A DNA stretch of 64,000 nucleotides from contig NZ_CP108549.1 in NCBI RefSeq assembly GCF_036010325.1, forward strand, positions 4,092,001-4,156,000, in the 5' to 3' direction. Position numbers and translations under genes: made by a program. Under the pieces are notes generated by a model, which saw nothing but the letters and a program-made list of their open reading frames with translations, did not search any database and was not told the DNA's origin. The DNA comes from Streptomyces sp. NBC_01210. Lineage in GTDB: Bacteria; Actinomycetota; Actinomycetes; Streptomycetales; Streptomycetaceae. Position 1 is the first letter of the stretch. Each line of letters starts with the position of its first letter. Below are positions 52,383-62,295 of the stretch, piece after piece.

Positions 52383-54614
52383 ATGCTTGGATCTACTCAC
52401 GGCACCCTCACCTCCGACCTCCGTGCCCGAGTGGTGGCCTGTGGGGAGCACCCCCGCAATGCCGTCCACGACACAGCTTCGGCCACCGCGGCCGACGGCG
52501 ATCTGGACGTCAGCGGGCGGCCGCTGTACGCACCCGTGCCCGATCTGGACCGGTTCTTCCGGCCCTCCTCCGTCGCCGTCGTCGGGGCGTCCGACAGCGA
52601 GGGGCGGCCCAATGCCGGGATCACCCGGCAGCTGATCGGCTGGGCCGAGCGCGTCGGGGCGCGGCTCCATCCGGTGCATCCCACCCGGGAGACCGTCTTC
52701 GGGCTGAGCTGTGTCCCTTCTGTCAGCGACCTGCCCGAGCAGGTCGATCTCGCCGTGCTTCTGGTCGCCGACCCGCTGCCGGTGATCGGGGAACTCGCGG
52801 AGGCCAAGGTGAAGTTCGCGGTGGCCTTCGCCTCCGGGTATGCCGAGACCGGCGAGGAGGGCGCGGCCGCGCAGAGGCGGCTGGCGGCCGCCGTCGAGCG
52901 GTCGGGGCTGCGGCTGCTCGGGCCGAACACCAATCTCAACGCCTTCGAGAAGTTCCGCGACGACCTCGACGGACCTGCGATCGCGCTGATCACCCAGTCC
53001 GGGCACCAGGGTCGGCCCGTCTTCAGCATGCAGGAGCTGGGCGTACGGCTCTCCCACTGGGCGCCGACCGGCAACGAGGCCGACCTGGAGACCGCCGACT
53101 TCATCTCGTACTTCGCCGAGCGCCCCGAGGTCGGGGCCATCGCCTGTTACGTGGAGGGGCTCAAGGACGGGCGGTCCTTCCTGCTCGCCGCCGACCGGGC
53201 CGCGCGGCGCGGGGTGCCGGTCATCGCGGTCAAGGTCGGGCGTACCGAGGCCGGCGCGCGGATGGCCGCCTCGCACACCGGCAAGCTGACGGGCGCGGAC
53301 CAGGTGGTGGACGCGGCGATGCGGCAGTTCGGCGTGGTCCGGGTGGACGGGCTCGACGAACTCCAGGACACCTCAGCCCTGTTGGCGCGGGCACGCAGGC
53401 CCCTGGCCGAAGGGGTCGTCGTCTATTCGATCTCGGGCGGCACCGGCGCGCACTTCTCGGACCTCGCGACAGCGGCCGGGCTGAAGCTGCCGCAGCTCTG
53501 CGAGGCCAAGCAGGCCGAGCTGCACGAGTGGATACCGGAGTATCTGAGTGTGGCCAACCCCGTCGACAACGGCGGGCACCCCGTGGGCGACTGGCGCGGA
53601 CGCAAGATCATCGACGCGATCCTGGCCGACCCCGATGTCGGTGTGCTGATCTGCCCGATCACCGGCCCCTTCCCGCCGATGAGCGACAAACTGGCGCAGG
53701 ACCTGGTGGACGCGGCGGAGGCCACGGACAAGCTGGTCTGCGTGGTGTGGGGATCCCCCGTGGGCACGGAGGCGGCGTACCGCGAGACGCTGCTGGGATC
53801 CTCGCGGGTCGCCACCTTCCGTACGTTCGCCAACTGCATCACCGCCGTGCGCGCCTATCTGGACCACCACCGCTTCAGGGCCGGCTACCGCTCGCCCTTC
53901 GACGAGGCGCCGCGCACCCCTTCGCCCTCCTTCCGCAAGGCGCAGGCACTGATGCGCCCGGGCAAGCAGCTGAGCGAGCACGCGGCGAAGCAGCTCCTTC
54001 GGGCGTACGGGATCAGGGTGCCGCGCGAGCAGCTGGTGACCAGCGCGGCGGCGGCGGTGCGGGCGGCGGGCCTGGTCGGCTACCCGGTCGTCATGAAGGC
54101 GTCCGGCACACAGCTCGCCCACAAGAGCGAACTCGGCCTGGTCAAGGTGGGGCTGACCTCGGCCAGCCAGATCCGCGACGCCTACCGCGAGCTGACGGAC
54201 ATCGCCCGCTACGAGGACGTCGGCCTGGACGGGATCCTGGTCTGCCAGATGGTCGAGCGAGGCGTCGAGATGGTCGTGGGGGTCACCCAGGACGGCCTCT
54301 TCGGCCCGACGGTAACCGTGGGCCTCGGCGGGGTGCTGGTGGAGGTCCTGCACGACGCGGCCGTACGCATACCTCCCTTCGGCGAGGACCAGGCTCGCGC
54401 GATGCTCGGCGAACTGCGCGGCCGCGCACTGCTGGACGGCGTACGGGGCGGCCCGCCGGTGGATGTGGACGCGCTGGTGGAGGTCGTGCTGCGGGTCCAG
54501 CGGATGGCGCTGGAGCTGGGCGACGAACTGTCGGAGCTGGACATCAACCCCTTGATGGTGCTGCCGCGCGGGCAGGGCGCGGTGGCGCTGGACGCGCTGG
54601 CCGTCTGCCGGTGA
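52383..54614 (+). CDS. ADP-forming acyl-CoA synthetase (acetate-CoA ligase family)
   Basis: A 743-residue protein with the order CoA-binding domain (SVAVVGASDSEGRPN, near 64), succinyl-CoA-ligase-like domains (about 205-470) and ATP-grasp domain (about 525-740; VMKASGTQLAHKSELG). Conserved active His region is in SGGTGAHFSD. It makes an acyl-CoA with ATP, giving ADP. AGGAG precedes the ATG. Starts the operon with the hydratase at 54646. Confidence 0.85.
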   Translation: MLGSTHGTLTSDLRARVVACGEHPRNAVHDTASATAADGDLDVSGRPLYAPVPDLDRFFRPSSVAVVGASDSEGRPNAGITRQLIGWAERVGARLHPVHPTRETVFGLSCVPSVSDLPEQVDLAVLLVADPLPVIGELAEAKVKFAVAFASGYAETGEEGAAAQRRLAAAVERSGLRLLGPNTNLNAFEKFRDDLDGPAIALITQSGHQGRPVFSMQELGVRLSHWAPTGNEADLETADFISYFAERPEVGAIACYVEGLKDGRSFLLAADRAARRGVPVIAVKVGRTEAGARMAASHTGKLTGADQVVDAAMRQFGVVRVDGLDELQDTSALLARARRPLAEGVVVYSISGGTGAHFSDLATAAGLKLPQLCEAKQAELHEWIPEYLSVANPVDNGGHPVGDWRGRKIIDAILADPDVGVLICPITGPFPPMSDKLAQDLVDAAEATDKLVCVVWGSPVGTEAAYRETLLGSSRVATFRTFANCITAVRAYLDHHRFRAGYRSPFDEAPRTPSPSFRKAQALMRPGKQLSEHAAKQLLRAYGIRVPREQLVTSAAAAVRAAGLVGYPVVMKASGTQLAHKSELGLVKVGLTSASQIRDAYRELTDIARYEDVGLDGILVCQMVERGVEMVVGVTQDGLFGPTVTVGLGGVLVEVLHDAAVRIPPFGEDQARAMLGELRGRALLDGVRGGPPVDVDALVEVVLRVQRMALELGDELSELDINPLMVLPRGQGAVALDALAVCR

Positions 54615-54645
54615 CCTCGGCCGTACGAATCGGAGCTGCTCCCCC

Positions 54646-55461
54646 ATGACTTCCTCCCCCGAAGAATCCACTGAGTCATTGATACTGCACAGCACTGACA
54701 ACGCGGTCTCGTGGATCACCCTCAACCGCCCCGAGGCCATGAACGCGGTCACCTGGGACCAGCGGGAACGGATCATCGCGCTGCTGGAGGCCACCTCCGC
54801 CGACCCCGAGGTCCGGGCCGTCGTCATCACCGCCACCGGCAAGGGGTTCTGCGCGGGCGCGGATCTCCGCGGGACTCCGCCGACCGCTCGGGAGCGGATC
54901 CCCGGGGACGTGGCGCGGACGATCCGGCTCGGCGCACAGCGCCTGATCGGGGCGGTACTCGACTGCGAGAAGCCCGTGATCGCCGCCGTCAACGGCACCG
55001 CCGCCGGCATCGGCGCGCATCTCGCCTTCGCCTGCGATCTCGTACTGGCCGCGGAACCGGCCAGGTTCATCGAGGTGTTCGTACGGCGGGGGCTCGTCCC
55101 GGACGGCGGCGGTGCGTATCTGCTGCCCCGGCTGATCGGGCCGCAGCGTGCGAAGGAGCTGATGTTCTTCGGCGACGCGCTCCCGGCCGCGGAGGCCGAG
55201 CGGATCGGACTCGTCAACCGGGTCGTACCGGCGGAGGAGTTGGAGAAGACCGCTCGCGAGTGGGCGGAGCGGCTGGCGGCGGGGCCGACGAGGGCGCTCG
55301 CGCTGACCAAGCAGCTGGTGAACGTCTCACTCGACGCCGACCGGGCGTCGGCCTTCGCCGCCGAGGCCGCCGCACAGGAGATCAACATGATGACGCGCGA
55401 CGCGAACGAGGGCGTGGCGAGCTTCGTGGAGCGCCGCACGCCTCAGTACCGCGGGCTCTAA
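54646..55461 (+). CDS. Enoyl-CoA hydratase
   Basis: A 271-residue crotonase: ITLNRPEAMNAVTWDQ, TATGKGFCAGADLRG (oxyanion hole) and AAVNGTAAGIGAHLAFACD, with PDGGGAYLLPRLIG containing the region of the second catalytic Glu. It follows the synthetase by 31 bases, apparently in one operon. Confidence 0.88.
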   Translation: MTSSPEESTESLILHSTDNAVSWITLNRPEAMNAVTWDQRERIIALLEATSADPEVRAVVITATGKGFCAGADLRGTPPTARERIPGDVARTIRLGAQRLIGAVLDCEKPVIAAVNGTAAGIGAHLAFACDLVLAAEPARFIEVFVRRGLVPDGGGAYLLPRLIGPQRAKELMFFGDALPAAEAERIGLVNRVVPAEELEKTAREWAERLAAGPTRALALTKQLVNVSLDADRASAFAAEAAAQEINMMTRDANEGVASFVERRTPQYRGL

Positions 55462-55536
55462 GGGCTCAACAGCTCACCAATCGCCTGAGCTGTCAGCTGT
55501 GAGCTCTGAGCGCGGGCCGCGCGGACACTCTTCCAA

Positions 55537-55553
55537 TCTGACGAACCGTCAGG
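55537..55553. promoter_or_regulatory. Operator copy TCTGACG AAC CGTCAGG
   Basis: Lies 15 bases upstream of the flavin reductase ATG, implying a short or absent leader. Confidence 0.75.
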
Positions 55554-55568
55554 TTCAATGGGGGTGTG

Positions 55569-56213
55569 ATGGGACACGCAGGGATGGCGGCCACCGCCGT
55601 CCGATACCTCAGGTCCGTGGGGGCTCCCACGGCCACGGACCCGGCCACCGCCCCGGTCGGCGAGGCTTTCGACGCCTTGCCGCGCCCGGACCTGCGGGCC
55701 GTCGGCGACGACGAGCGGCTGCCCGTCGACGCGGCCGAATTCCGCCGGGTACTGGGGCACTTCGCGACCGGCGTCACCGTCATCACGGCGTACGACGAGG
55801 ACGGACCGGCCGGTTTCGCCTGCCAGTCCTTCGCCTCCCTGTCGCTCGACCCGCCGCTGGTCGCCTTCATGGTCGCCCGTACATCGACGACCTGGCCACG
55901 CATCGCCCGCGCCGGGGCCTTCTGCGTCAACGTCCTTGGCGCGGACCAGGGCGAGCTGTGCCGGGGCTTCGCGGTGAGCGGCGCGGACAAGTTCGCCGGG
56001 GTCACGCACACCGGAGCGCCGGTGACCGGGTCGCCGCTCCTGGAGGGCGCACCGGCCTGGATCGACTGCACTATCCAGACCGTGCACACCGGCGGGGACC
56101 ATCTGATCGTCGTGGGCCGGGTGGCGGCGCTGGGCGCGACGGACGGGAACGCGGACGACGAGGGCGCGCCGCTGCTTTTCCACCGGGGAAGGTTCGGGCG
56201 CTTCAGCGCGTGA
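55569..56213 (+). CDS. Flavin reductase-like (HpaC-type) FMN protein
   Basis: A 214-residue protein: FRRVLGHFATGVTVITAYDEDGPAGFACQSFASLSLDPPLV in segments is the flavin-reductase pattern, with INC-type SGADKF and HTGAPV. It would supply reduced flavin to a two-component monooxygenase, such as an LLM enzyme nearby. Start ATG 55569 or GTG 55566. The last 11 bases overlap the convergent MFS gene. Confidence 0.85.
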   Translation: MGHAGMAATAVRYLRSVGAPTATDPATAPVGEAFDALPRPDLRAVGDDERLPVDAAEFRRVLGHFATGVTVITAYDEDGPAGFACQSFASLSLDPPLVAFMVARTSTTWPRIARAGAFCVNVLGADQGELCRGFAVSGADKFAGVTHTGAPVTGSPLLEGAPAWIDCTIQTVHTGGDHLIVVGRVAALGATDGNADDEGAPLLFHRGRFGRFSA

Positions 56214-57582
56214 CCGTGTCGGCCGCGGTCGTCGGCTTCGCCGGCGACACAGATGACACGGGTGACACCGGTGACACGGGTGACAGCTTCGGCAGCGGCT
56301 TGCGCCGGATCACCAGCGCCATCAGCGCCGCCGCCGCGCACAGCGCCCCCGACGCGTACCAGACCACGTCGTACGAGCCGAAGGTGTCCCGCGCCAGGCC
56401 GCCCCCGAAGGCCACGATCGCCGCGCCCACCTGGTGCGAGGCCAGCACCCAGCCGAAGACGATCGCGCTGTCGTCGCCGTAGTGCTCGCGGCACAAGGCG
56501 ATCGTCGGCGGGACCGTCGCCACCCAGTCCAGGCCGTAGAAGACGATGAAGAAGATCATCGGCGGGTGGACGGACGGCGCCAGCAGCATCGGCAGGAAGA
56601 GCAGACTGATGCCGCGCAGCGCGTAGTAGACGGCCAGCAGCCGCCGCGCCTCGAAGCGGTCGGTGAACCAGCCCGAGGCGATCGTGCCGGCGACATCGAA
56701 GACGCCGATCACCGCGAGCAGCGAAGCGGCCGCCGTGATCGGCATGCCGTGATCGTGGGCGGCGGGCACGAAGTGGGTCTTGACCAGGCCGTTCGTCGAG
56801 GCGCCGCAGATCGCGAAGGTGCCTGCCAGCAGCCAGAACGGGCCGGTGCGGGCCGCCCGGAACAGGACGGTGACCGCGCGGCGGGCCGCGCCGGGGACCG
56901 GGTCGGGCTTCGGCGTGAAGCCCTCGGCGCCGTACGCCGCGATGCCCACGTCCGCCGGGTGGTCCCGCAGCAGCAGCCAGACGAACGGGACGACGGCGAG
57001 AGCCGAGAGCGCGACCGTGATCGAGGCCGGGCGCCAGCCGTGGTTCTCGACCAGCCAGGAGAGGAGGGGCAGGAAGACGAGCTGGCCGGAGGCACCGGCC
57101 GCGGTGAGGATGCCGGTGACCAGTCCGCGCCGCTGCACGAACCACCGGTTGGTGACCGTCGCGGCGAACGCCAGCGCCATCGAACCGCTGCCCAGGCCGA
57201 CCAGAATGCCCCAGTACATCACCAGTTGCCATGACGTCGTCATGAAGACGGTCAGTCCGGATCCGACCGCGATGACCGTCAGCGCGACCGCGACCACCCG
57301 GCGGATGCCGAAGCGGTCCATCAGCGCCGCGGCGAACGGCGCGGTGAGCCCGTACAGCGCCAGATTCACCGAGACCGCGAAGCCGATCGTGCCGCGCGAC
57401 CAGTGGAACTCCTCGTGCAGCGGCTCGATCAGCAGGCCCGGCAGCGAGGCGAAGGCGGCGGCACCGATGATCGTCACAAAGGTGACGACAGCGACGAACC
57501 ACGCGCGATGGATACGGGGAGGACGACGAAGGGGCTGCGGGCCGCCGTGCGGCGCGGTTGTCTGGGTCACGTCACCCAGCAT
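56203..57582 (-). CDS. Major facilitator superfamily transporter
   Basis: A 459-residue membrane protein with about 12 hydrophobic segments, such as AWFVAVVTFVTIIGAAAFASL, LALYGLTAPFAAALMDRFGIRRV (the MFS A-loop) and a C-terminal hydrophobic half. Resembles monocarboxylate/OFA-type carriers; uptake or efflux of the pathway's substrate is possible. Start uncertain (57582, 57603 or 57570). Confidence 0.82.
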   Translation of the reverse strand: MLGDVTQTTAPHGGPQPLRRPPRIHRAWFVAVVTFVTIIGAAAFASLPGLLIEPLHEEFHWSRGTIGFAVSVNLALYGLTAPFAAALMDRFGIRRVVAVALTVIAVGSGLTVFMTTSWQLVMYWGILVGLGSGSMALAFAATVTNRWFVQRRGLVTGILTAAGASGQLVFLPLLSWLVENHGWRPASITVALSALAVVPFVWLLLRDHPADVGIAAYGAEGFTPKPDPVPGAARRAVTVLFRAARTGPFWLLAGTFAICGASTNGLVKTHFVPAAHDHGMPITAAASLLAVIGVFDVAGTIASGWFTDRFEARRLLAVYYALRGISLLFLPMLLAPSVHPPMIFFIVFYGLDWVATVPPTIALCREHYGDDSAIVFGWVLASHQVGAAIVAFGGGLARDTFGSYDVVWYASGALCAAAALMALVIRRKPLPKLSPVSPVSPVSSVSPAKPTTAADTVTR

Positions 57583-57641
57583 CCGGGGATCGATCACCGC
57601 CAACGAGTGGCCCGAAGGACAGCGTTCGTTAGGATCGGGCC

Positions 57642-58706
57642 ATGGCCGACGCGAAGAGACGCGACAGGACGAGCTCCACCACTACGAGGCGCGAGACGAC
57701 GAGCTCCGCAACCAGGAAGCACCGCATCGCCGTCCTCGCCATGCCCCAGGTGATCCCCTTCGAGCTGGGGATCCCCCACCGCATCTTCGACCGCGCCTTC
57801 TCCCCCGGCGGCGACCATCTCTACGAGGTCGTCACCTGCGCGCCGACACCAGGCTTTGTGCAGGCCGAGGCGGACTTCTCGCTGTACATCGAGCACGGCC
57901 CGGAGGCACTGGCCGAAGCCGACACGGTGATCGTGCCCGCCGCGTACGAGCCCGATGTGCTCTACCAGGAGGGCCGCCTCCCCGAGGAGCTCGCCGAGGC
58001 GTTCCGTCATGTCCGCCCCGGCACCCGTATGGCGTCCATCTGCACCGGCAGCTTCGTCCTCGCCGCCGCCGGCTATCTGGACGGCCGGCCCGCCACCACC
58101 CACTGGCACTGGGCGGACCTCTTCCAGCGCCTCTTCCCCTCCGTCAAGGTCGACCCCGACGTGCTGTACATCGACGACGGCGACGTCCTCACCTCGGCGG
58201 GCGTCGCGGCCGGCATCGACCTGTGCGTACACATGGTGCGGCGCGACCACGGGGCGGCCGTGGCCAACGACGTCGCCCGGCGCAGCGTCGTACCGCCGCA
58301 CCGGGACGGCGGGCAGGCCCAGTACATCCAACGCCCGCTCCCCGAACCGCAGTTGGCGACCACAACCGCCGCACGCGGCTGGGCGCTCGGCCGCCTCCAC
58401 GAGCCGATCCAGCTGCGCGACATGGCGGAACAGGAGTCCATGAGCGTACGAACGTTCACGCGCCGCTTCCGCGAGGAGGTCGGCGTCAGCCCCGGCCAGT
58501 GGCTGACGCAGCAGCGTGTGGAGCGGGCCCGGCATCTGCTCGAATCGACGGAGCTGTCGGTCGACCAGGTGGCGCGGGACGCGGGCTTCGGTACGGCGCA
58601 GTCGATGCGCCAGCACCTACAGGCGGTGCTCGGCGTCCCGCCGACCGTCTACCGCCGCACTTTCCGCGCGGGAGTCCTGAACGACAGCGGCCTCGGTGGC
58701 GGATGA
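57642..58706 (+). CDS. GlxA-type AraC regulator (DJ-1/PfpI domain + AraC HTH)
   Basis: A 354-residue regulator: DJ-1/PfpI-like domain (about 28-200) with SICTGSFVLAAAGYLDGRPATTHW in segments, and two AraC HTH motifs (about 245-345; MSVRTFTRRFREEVGVSPGQWL, AGFGTAQSMRQHL). Its target is not evident. The 3' end overlaps the convergent MFS gene by 90 bases. Confidence 0.87.
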   Translation: MADAKRRDRTSSTTTRRETTSSATRKHRIAVLAMPQVIPFELGIPHRIFDRAFSPGGDHLYEVVTCAPTPGFVQAEADFSLYIEHGPEALAEADTVIVPAAYEPDVLYQEGRLPEELAEAFRHVRPGTRMASICTGSFVLAAAGYLDGRPATTHWHWADLFQRLFPSVKVDPDVLYIDDGDVLTSAGVAAGIDLCVHMVRRDHGAAVANDVARRSVVPPHRDGGQAQYIQRPLPEPQLATTTAARGWALGRLHEPIQLRDMAEQESMSVRTFTRRFREEVGVSPGQWLTQQRVERARHLLESTELSVDQVARDAGFGTAQSMRQHLQAVLGVPPTVYRRTFRAGVLNDSGLGGG

Positions 58707-59858
58707 CATCCGCCGCTCCCCCAGGGCGCTGACCACGGCCAGTACGACCGTCAGCCCCACGCCCGCCAGGATCGCCGCCGACGGCGACGCGACGCTCAGC
58801 AGCGCGCCCGACAGCGTCGCGCTCGCCGCGTAACCGACGCCCGCGGCCGCGTACATCACCGAGAAGCCGGCGGCGAGCGTCCGCGCGGGGAGCGCCTGGC
58901 GCAGCGCGAGCGTACGGGTCAGCTGTACCCCGGACGTGAGTACCCCGGCCAGCAGCAGGCCCACCGCGACGCCGACGAGCGCCGGTACGAGCGCGACCGC
59001 CGCGACCACGGCGGAGACGGCGAAGAGCAGCACCAGGCTCTGTGTACGGACCCGGCCCGGCCAGGTTCGCAGGCCGTAGCCGAACGAGCCGAGGGCCGCG
59101 GCCACCGAGTACCCCGCGAGCAGCGGGCCCGCCCAGCCGACCGCGATGTGGCGCTGCTCCAGCAGGGCCGGCAGGACCAGTTCGGCGAGGGCCAGCAGGC
59201 CCATAGCGGCCGCGCCCGTGACGAACACCGGCCAGGCGGCGGCCAGTACGCGCAGCGTCGAGCCGCCGTCGGCGGGGGCCTCCTCGGCCTGCCATCCCAC
59301 AGGCAGCGCCCACAGGCCCGCGGCCCCCGACACGGCGAGCCCGGCGGCGAGCAGCAGCGGCACGGACGGATTCACGCCGAGAGCGAGAGAGGTGGCGAGC
59401 GCCGGGGTCGCGGCCCAGATGACGAAGGTGAGCGTCGCCTCGAAGCTCATGGCCTGAGCGGCGGCGCGCTCGGGAACCAGCGAGAGCAGCATGGTACGAA
59501 GACCGCCCGGCGACGCGGCGGGCGCGGCACCGGCGGTCAGTGCGAACGCGCCGAGCAGTACGGGGTGTTCATGCGGGAAGACCCCCAGCGCGGCGAAGGC
59601 GGCGGCACCGGCGACCAGGCCGGCGGCGATCTGGAAACGGGCGCGTTCCGGGGTGAGGCGGGGCCCGAGCAGCAGCGCGCCGAGGATCTCGCCGAGCACG
59701 TAGACGGCGGCGTGCGTGGCGCCCAGCCCGTAACCCCCGGGCCGCTCGCGCACCAGGAAGACCAGTGCGAGCGGCGCCATCGCGATCGGGGAGCGTGCCC
59801 CGACGGCGACAAGTGACCAGGTCAGCACGGGCCGAGTGGCCAGTTCGCGGTAGGGCAT
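58617..59858 (-). CDS. MFS-type transporter
   Basis: A 413-residue protein with about 11-12 hydrophobic segments, Gly/Ala-rich (ALLLGPRLTPERARF, VVLAVVSALGERR); fits the small-molecule MFS type. The C-terminal 30 codons lie opposite the end of the AraC-type gene. Confidence 0.75.
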   Translation of the reverse strand: MPYRELATRPVLTWSLVAVGARSPIAMAPLALVFLVRERPGGYGLGATHAAVYVLGEILGALLLGPRLTPERARFQIAAGLVAGAAAFAALGVFPHEHPVLLGAFALTAGAAPAASPGGLRTMLLSLVPERAAAQAMSFEATLTFVIWAATPALATSLALGVNPSVPLLLAAGLAVSGAAGLWALPVGWQAEEAPADGGSTLRVLAAAWPVFVTGAAAMGLLALAELVLPALLEQRHIAVGWAGPLLAGYSVAAALGSFGYGLRTWPGRVRTQSLVLLFAVSAVVAAVALVPALVGVAVGLLLAGVLTSGVQLTRTLALRQALPARTLAAGFSVMYAAAGVGYAASATLSGALLSVASPSAAILAGVGLTVVLAVVSALGERRMSSATEAAVVQDSRAESAAVDGRRDAEHRL

Positions 59859-60031
59859 GGGGCGACCGTAGCGCGGACCGGTGGGGCGGGCTCAACCAGT
59901 TTTCCGGGGGTCGGCGCAGGGCGCGTGCTCAGGCTCGTGCTGCCGGTCGCCGCGCTCAGGCTTGTGCCGAAGGTCGTGCTGAGGGTCGTGCTCAGCGCCG
60001 GCCCGGGGGCCCGGAGGGCACAGCGTCAGGG

Positions 60032-61081
60032 TCAGAACGTCAGGACGCCGCGCGCAACCCGCCCGTGGTGTGCGTCGTCCGCCGCCTTCGCGAAGTCCTC
60101 GATCGGATAGGTCTCGGTGACCAGTTCGTCCAGCAGCAGCCGGCCCTGCCGGTACAGCTCGGCGTAGAGAGCGATGTCGTGCTGCGGGCGCGAGGATCCG
60201 TAACGGCAGCCCAGAATGGACTTGTCCAGGAACATGGCCGCCGGCACGAACGACGCCTCCGCCGTCGCCGCCGGCATACCGAGGAGAATCGCCTGGCCGT
60301 GCCGGTCGAGCAGATCGATCGCCTGGCGGATCAGGGCGGTGTGACCGACGCACTCGAAGGCGTGGTCGGCGCCGGTCGGCAGGATCTCCCGTACGCCGAC
60401 CGCCGATTCGAGGAAATGCGTCGCCCCGAACTGCCGGGCCACCCCCTCCTTCGCCGGATTCGAGTCCACCGCGACGATGACGGACGCGCCCGCGATCCGG
60501 GCGCCCTGGATGACGTTGAGCCCGATGCCGCCCGTACCGATGACAACGACGGTGTCGCCGCGGTCGACCTTCGCGCGGTTGAGTACGGCCCCGACTCCCG
60601 TCAGTACCCCGCAGCCGATCAGCGCGGCGGAGGTCAGCGGCAGGTCGGAGGGGATCTTCACGGCCTGGACGGCCTTGACGATCGTCCGCTCCGCGAAGGC
60701 GGAGTTGGAGGCGAACTGGTAGAGCGGTTCGCCACCGCGCGAGAAGGGTCGGCCGGGCCGCCCGATCGCCTTGCGGCACATGGTGGGCCGGCCGCGGTCG
60801 CAGTCCGCGCACGCGCCGCAGTTGGCGAGGGTGGAGAGCGAGACATGGTCGCCGGGCGCGACATGGCCGACGCCCGCGCCGACCGCCTCGACAACGCCCG
60901 CGCCCTCGTGCCCGAGGACCACCGGCACGGGAAAGGGGATCGTGCCGTTGATCACCGAGAGATCGCTGTGGCAGAGCCCGGCGGCGGCGACGGCGACCAG
61001 GACCTCACCGGGGCCCGGATCCCGTATCTCCAGATCGTCAACCACCTGCGGCTGCTTGCCGTCGAAGACGACGCCTCTCAT
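60032..61081 (-). CDS. Zinc-dependent alcohol dehydrogenase (class III-like)
   Basis: A 349-residue MDR enzyme: Cys37/His38 (GLCHSDL), GHEGAGVVE, structural zinc cysteines in CGACADCDRGRPTMC, and Rossmann GTGGIGLNVIQGA. It oxidises an alcohol to an aldehyde or ketone. ATG overlaps the acyl-CoA dehydrogenase stop (ATGA). Confidence 0.9.
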   Translation of the reverse strand: MRGVVFDGKQPQVVDDLEIRDPGPGEVLVAVAAAGLCHSDLSVINGTIPFPVPVVLGHEGAGVVEAVGAGVGHVAPGDHVSLSTLANCGACADCDRGRPTMCRKAIGRPGRPFSRGGEPLYQFASNSAFAERTIVKAVQAVKIPSDLPLTSAALIGCGVLTGVGAVLNRAKVDRGDTVVVIGTGGIGLNVIQGARIAGASVIVAVDSNPAKEGVARQFGATHFLESAVGVREILPTGADHAFECVGHTALIRQAIDLLDRHGQAILLGMPAATAEASFVPAAMFLDKSILGCRYGSSRPQHDIALYAELYRQGRLLLDELVTETYPIEDFAKAADDAHHGRVARGVLTF

Positions 61082-62271
61082 CGGAGCTCCCTCGGTAGGC
61101 CGAGCACCCGCTCGGCGATGATGTTGCGCTGGATCTCGTCCGAGCCGCCGTAGATGGTGTCGGCGCGGGTGAAGAGGAACAGCCGTTGGAGGACGTCGAG
61201 TTCGTACGGGTTCTCGGCGCTCCAGTCGTACGGACCTGCCGCCGCGCTCGCACCGCGTACGGCCATGGCGAGCTCGCCGAGCCGCTGGTGCCAGCCGCCC
61301 CAGAGCAGCTTGGCGACGCTGGGGGCTCCGGGGTCCTCCTCGGAACTGCCCAGCGTGCGCAGGGCATTCCAGCGCATGGTGCGCAGTTCGGCCCACTGTC
61401 GTACGAGACGGTCTCTGAGTACGGGGTCGTCGGCGGCGCCGCTCTCGACTGCCAGCCGGACGACCTGCGCCAACTCCTCTTCGAACCCGATCTGTTGGAC
61501 CAGGGTCGACACGCCGCGCTCCAGAGCCAGCAGGCCCATGGCGACGCGCCAGCCGTTGCCCTCGCCGCCGACGACATGTCCGGCGGCGGCGAGGGCGCCG
61601 TCGAAGAAGACCTCGTTGAACTCCGCGGTGCCGGACATCTGGCGGATCGGCCGTACGTCGACACGGCCCGGCTGGTCCATGGGCAGGAGCAGGAACGACA
61701 GGCCGTGGTGGCGCTGTGATCCGGGCTCGGTGCGGGCGAGGACGAAGCACCAGTCGGCTTCGTGCGCCAGGGAGGTCCAGATCTTCTGTCCGCTGATCCG
61801 GTAGGTGTCACCGTCCCGTACGGCGGCGGTCCGCACCCCGGCGAGGTCCGAGCCCGCGCCGGGCTCGCTGTACGCCTGGCACCAGAGCTCCTCGCCGCGC
61901 GCGACGGCGGGCAGGAAGCGGTCCTGCTGCTCCTGACTGCCGTACGCGATGAGAGTGGGCGCGAGGAGGTTCTCGCCGATGTGCCCGACGCGGCCGGGGG
62001 CGCCGGAGCGGGCGTACTCCTCGGCCCAGACGACCTGTTGGGTCAGCGTGGCCTGCCGGTTCCCGTACCCGTCCTCGCCCCAGCCGAGCCCGATCCACCC
62101 GGCTCGGCCGAGCTCCCGCTCCCAGGCGCGGCGGGCCGCTACGCGCTCGTGCTCGCTGCCGGGGCCGCCGTGGCGGGCGGCGTCGGCGTGGCTCCCGACG
62201 AGGTGGGCGTCGAGCCAGGCCCGTGCCTCGCGGCGGAATTGCTGGTCCGCGGGACCGAACGCGAAGTCCAC
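61078..62271 (-). CDS. Acyl-CoA dehydrogenase
   Basis: A 397-residue FAD enzyme: WAEEYARSGAPGRVGHIGENLLAPTL in segments, CQAYSEPGAGSDLAG, GQKIWTSLAHEADW, and a C-terminal DTIYGGSDEIQRNIIAERVLGLPRE, typical of large-substrate FadE types. GTG 62271 follows GGAGGAG. Operon with the alcohol dehydrogenase; no regulon element is seen upstream, where the dispersed repeat lies. Confidence 0.88.
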   Translation of the reverse strand: MDFAFGPADQQFRREARAWLDAHLVGSHADAARHGGPGSEHERVAARRAWERELGRAGWIGLGWGEDGYGNRQATLTQQVVWAEEYARSGAPGRVGHIGENLLAPTLIAYGSQEQQDRFLPAVARGEELWCQAYSEPGAGSDLAGVRTAAVRDGDTYRISGQKIWTSLAHEADWCFVLARTEPGSQRHHGLSFLLLPMDQPGRVDVRPIRQMSGTAEFNEVFFDGALAAAGHVVGGEGNGWRVAMGLLALERGVSTLVQQIGFEEELAQVVRLAVESGAADDPVLRDRLVRQWAELRTMRWNALRTLGSSEEDPGAPSVAKLLWGGWHQRLGELAMAVRGASAAAGPYDWSAENPYELDVLQRLFLFTRADTIYGGSDEIQRNIIAERVLGLPRELR

Positions 62272-62295
62272 GTCTCCTCCAAGGAGTTGAAGTTC

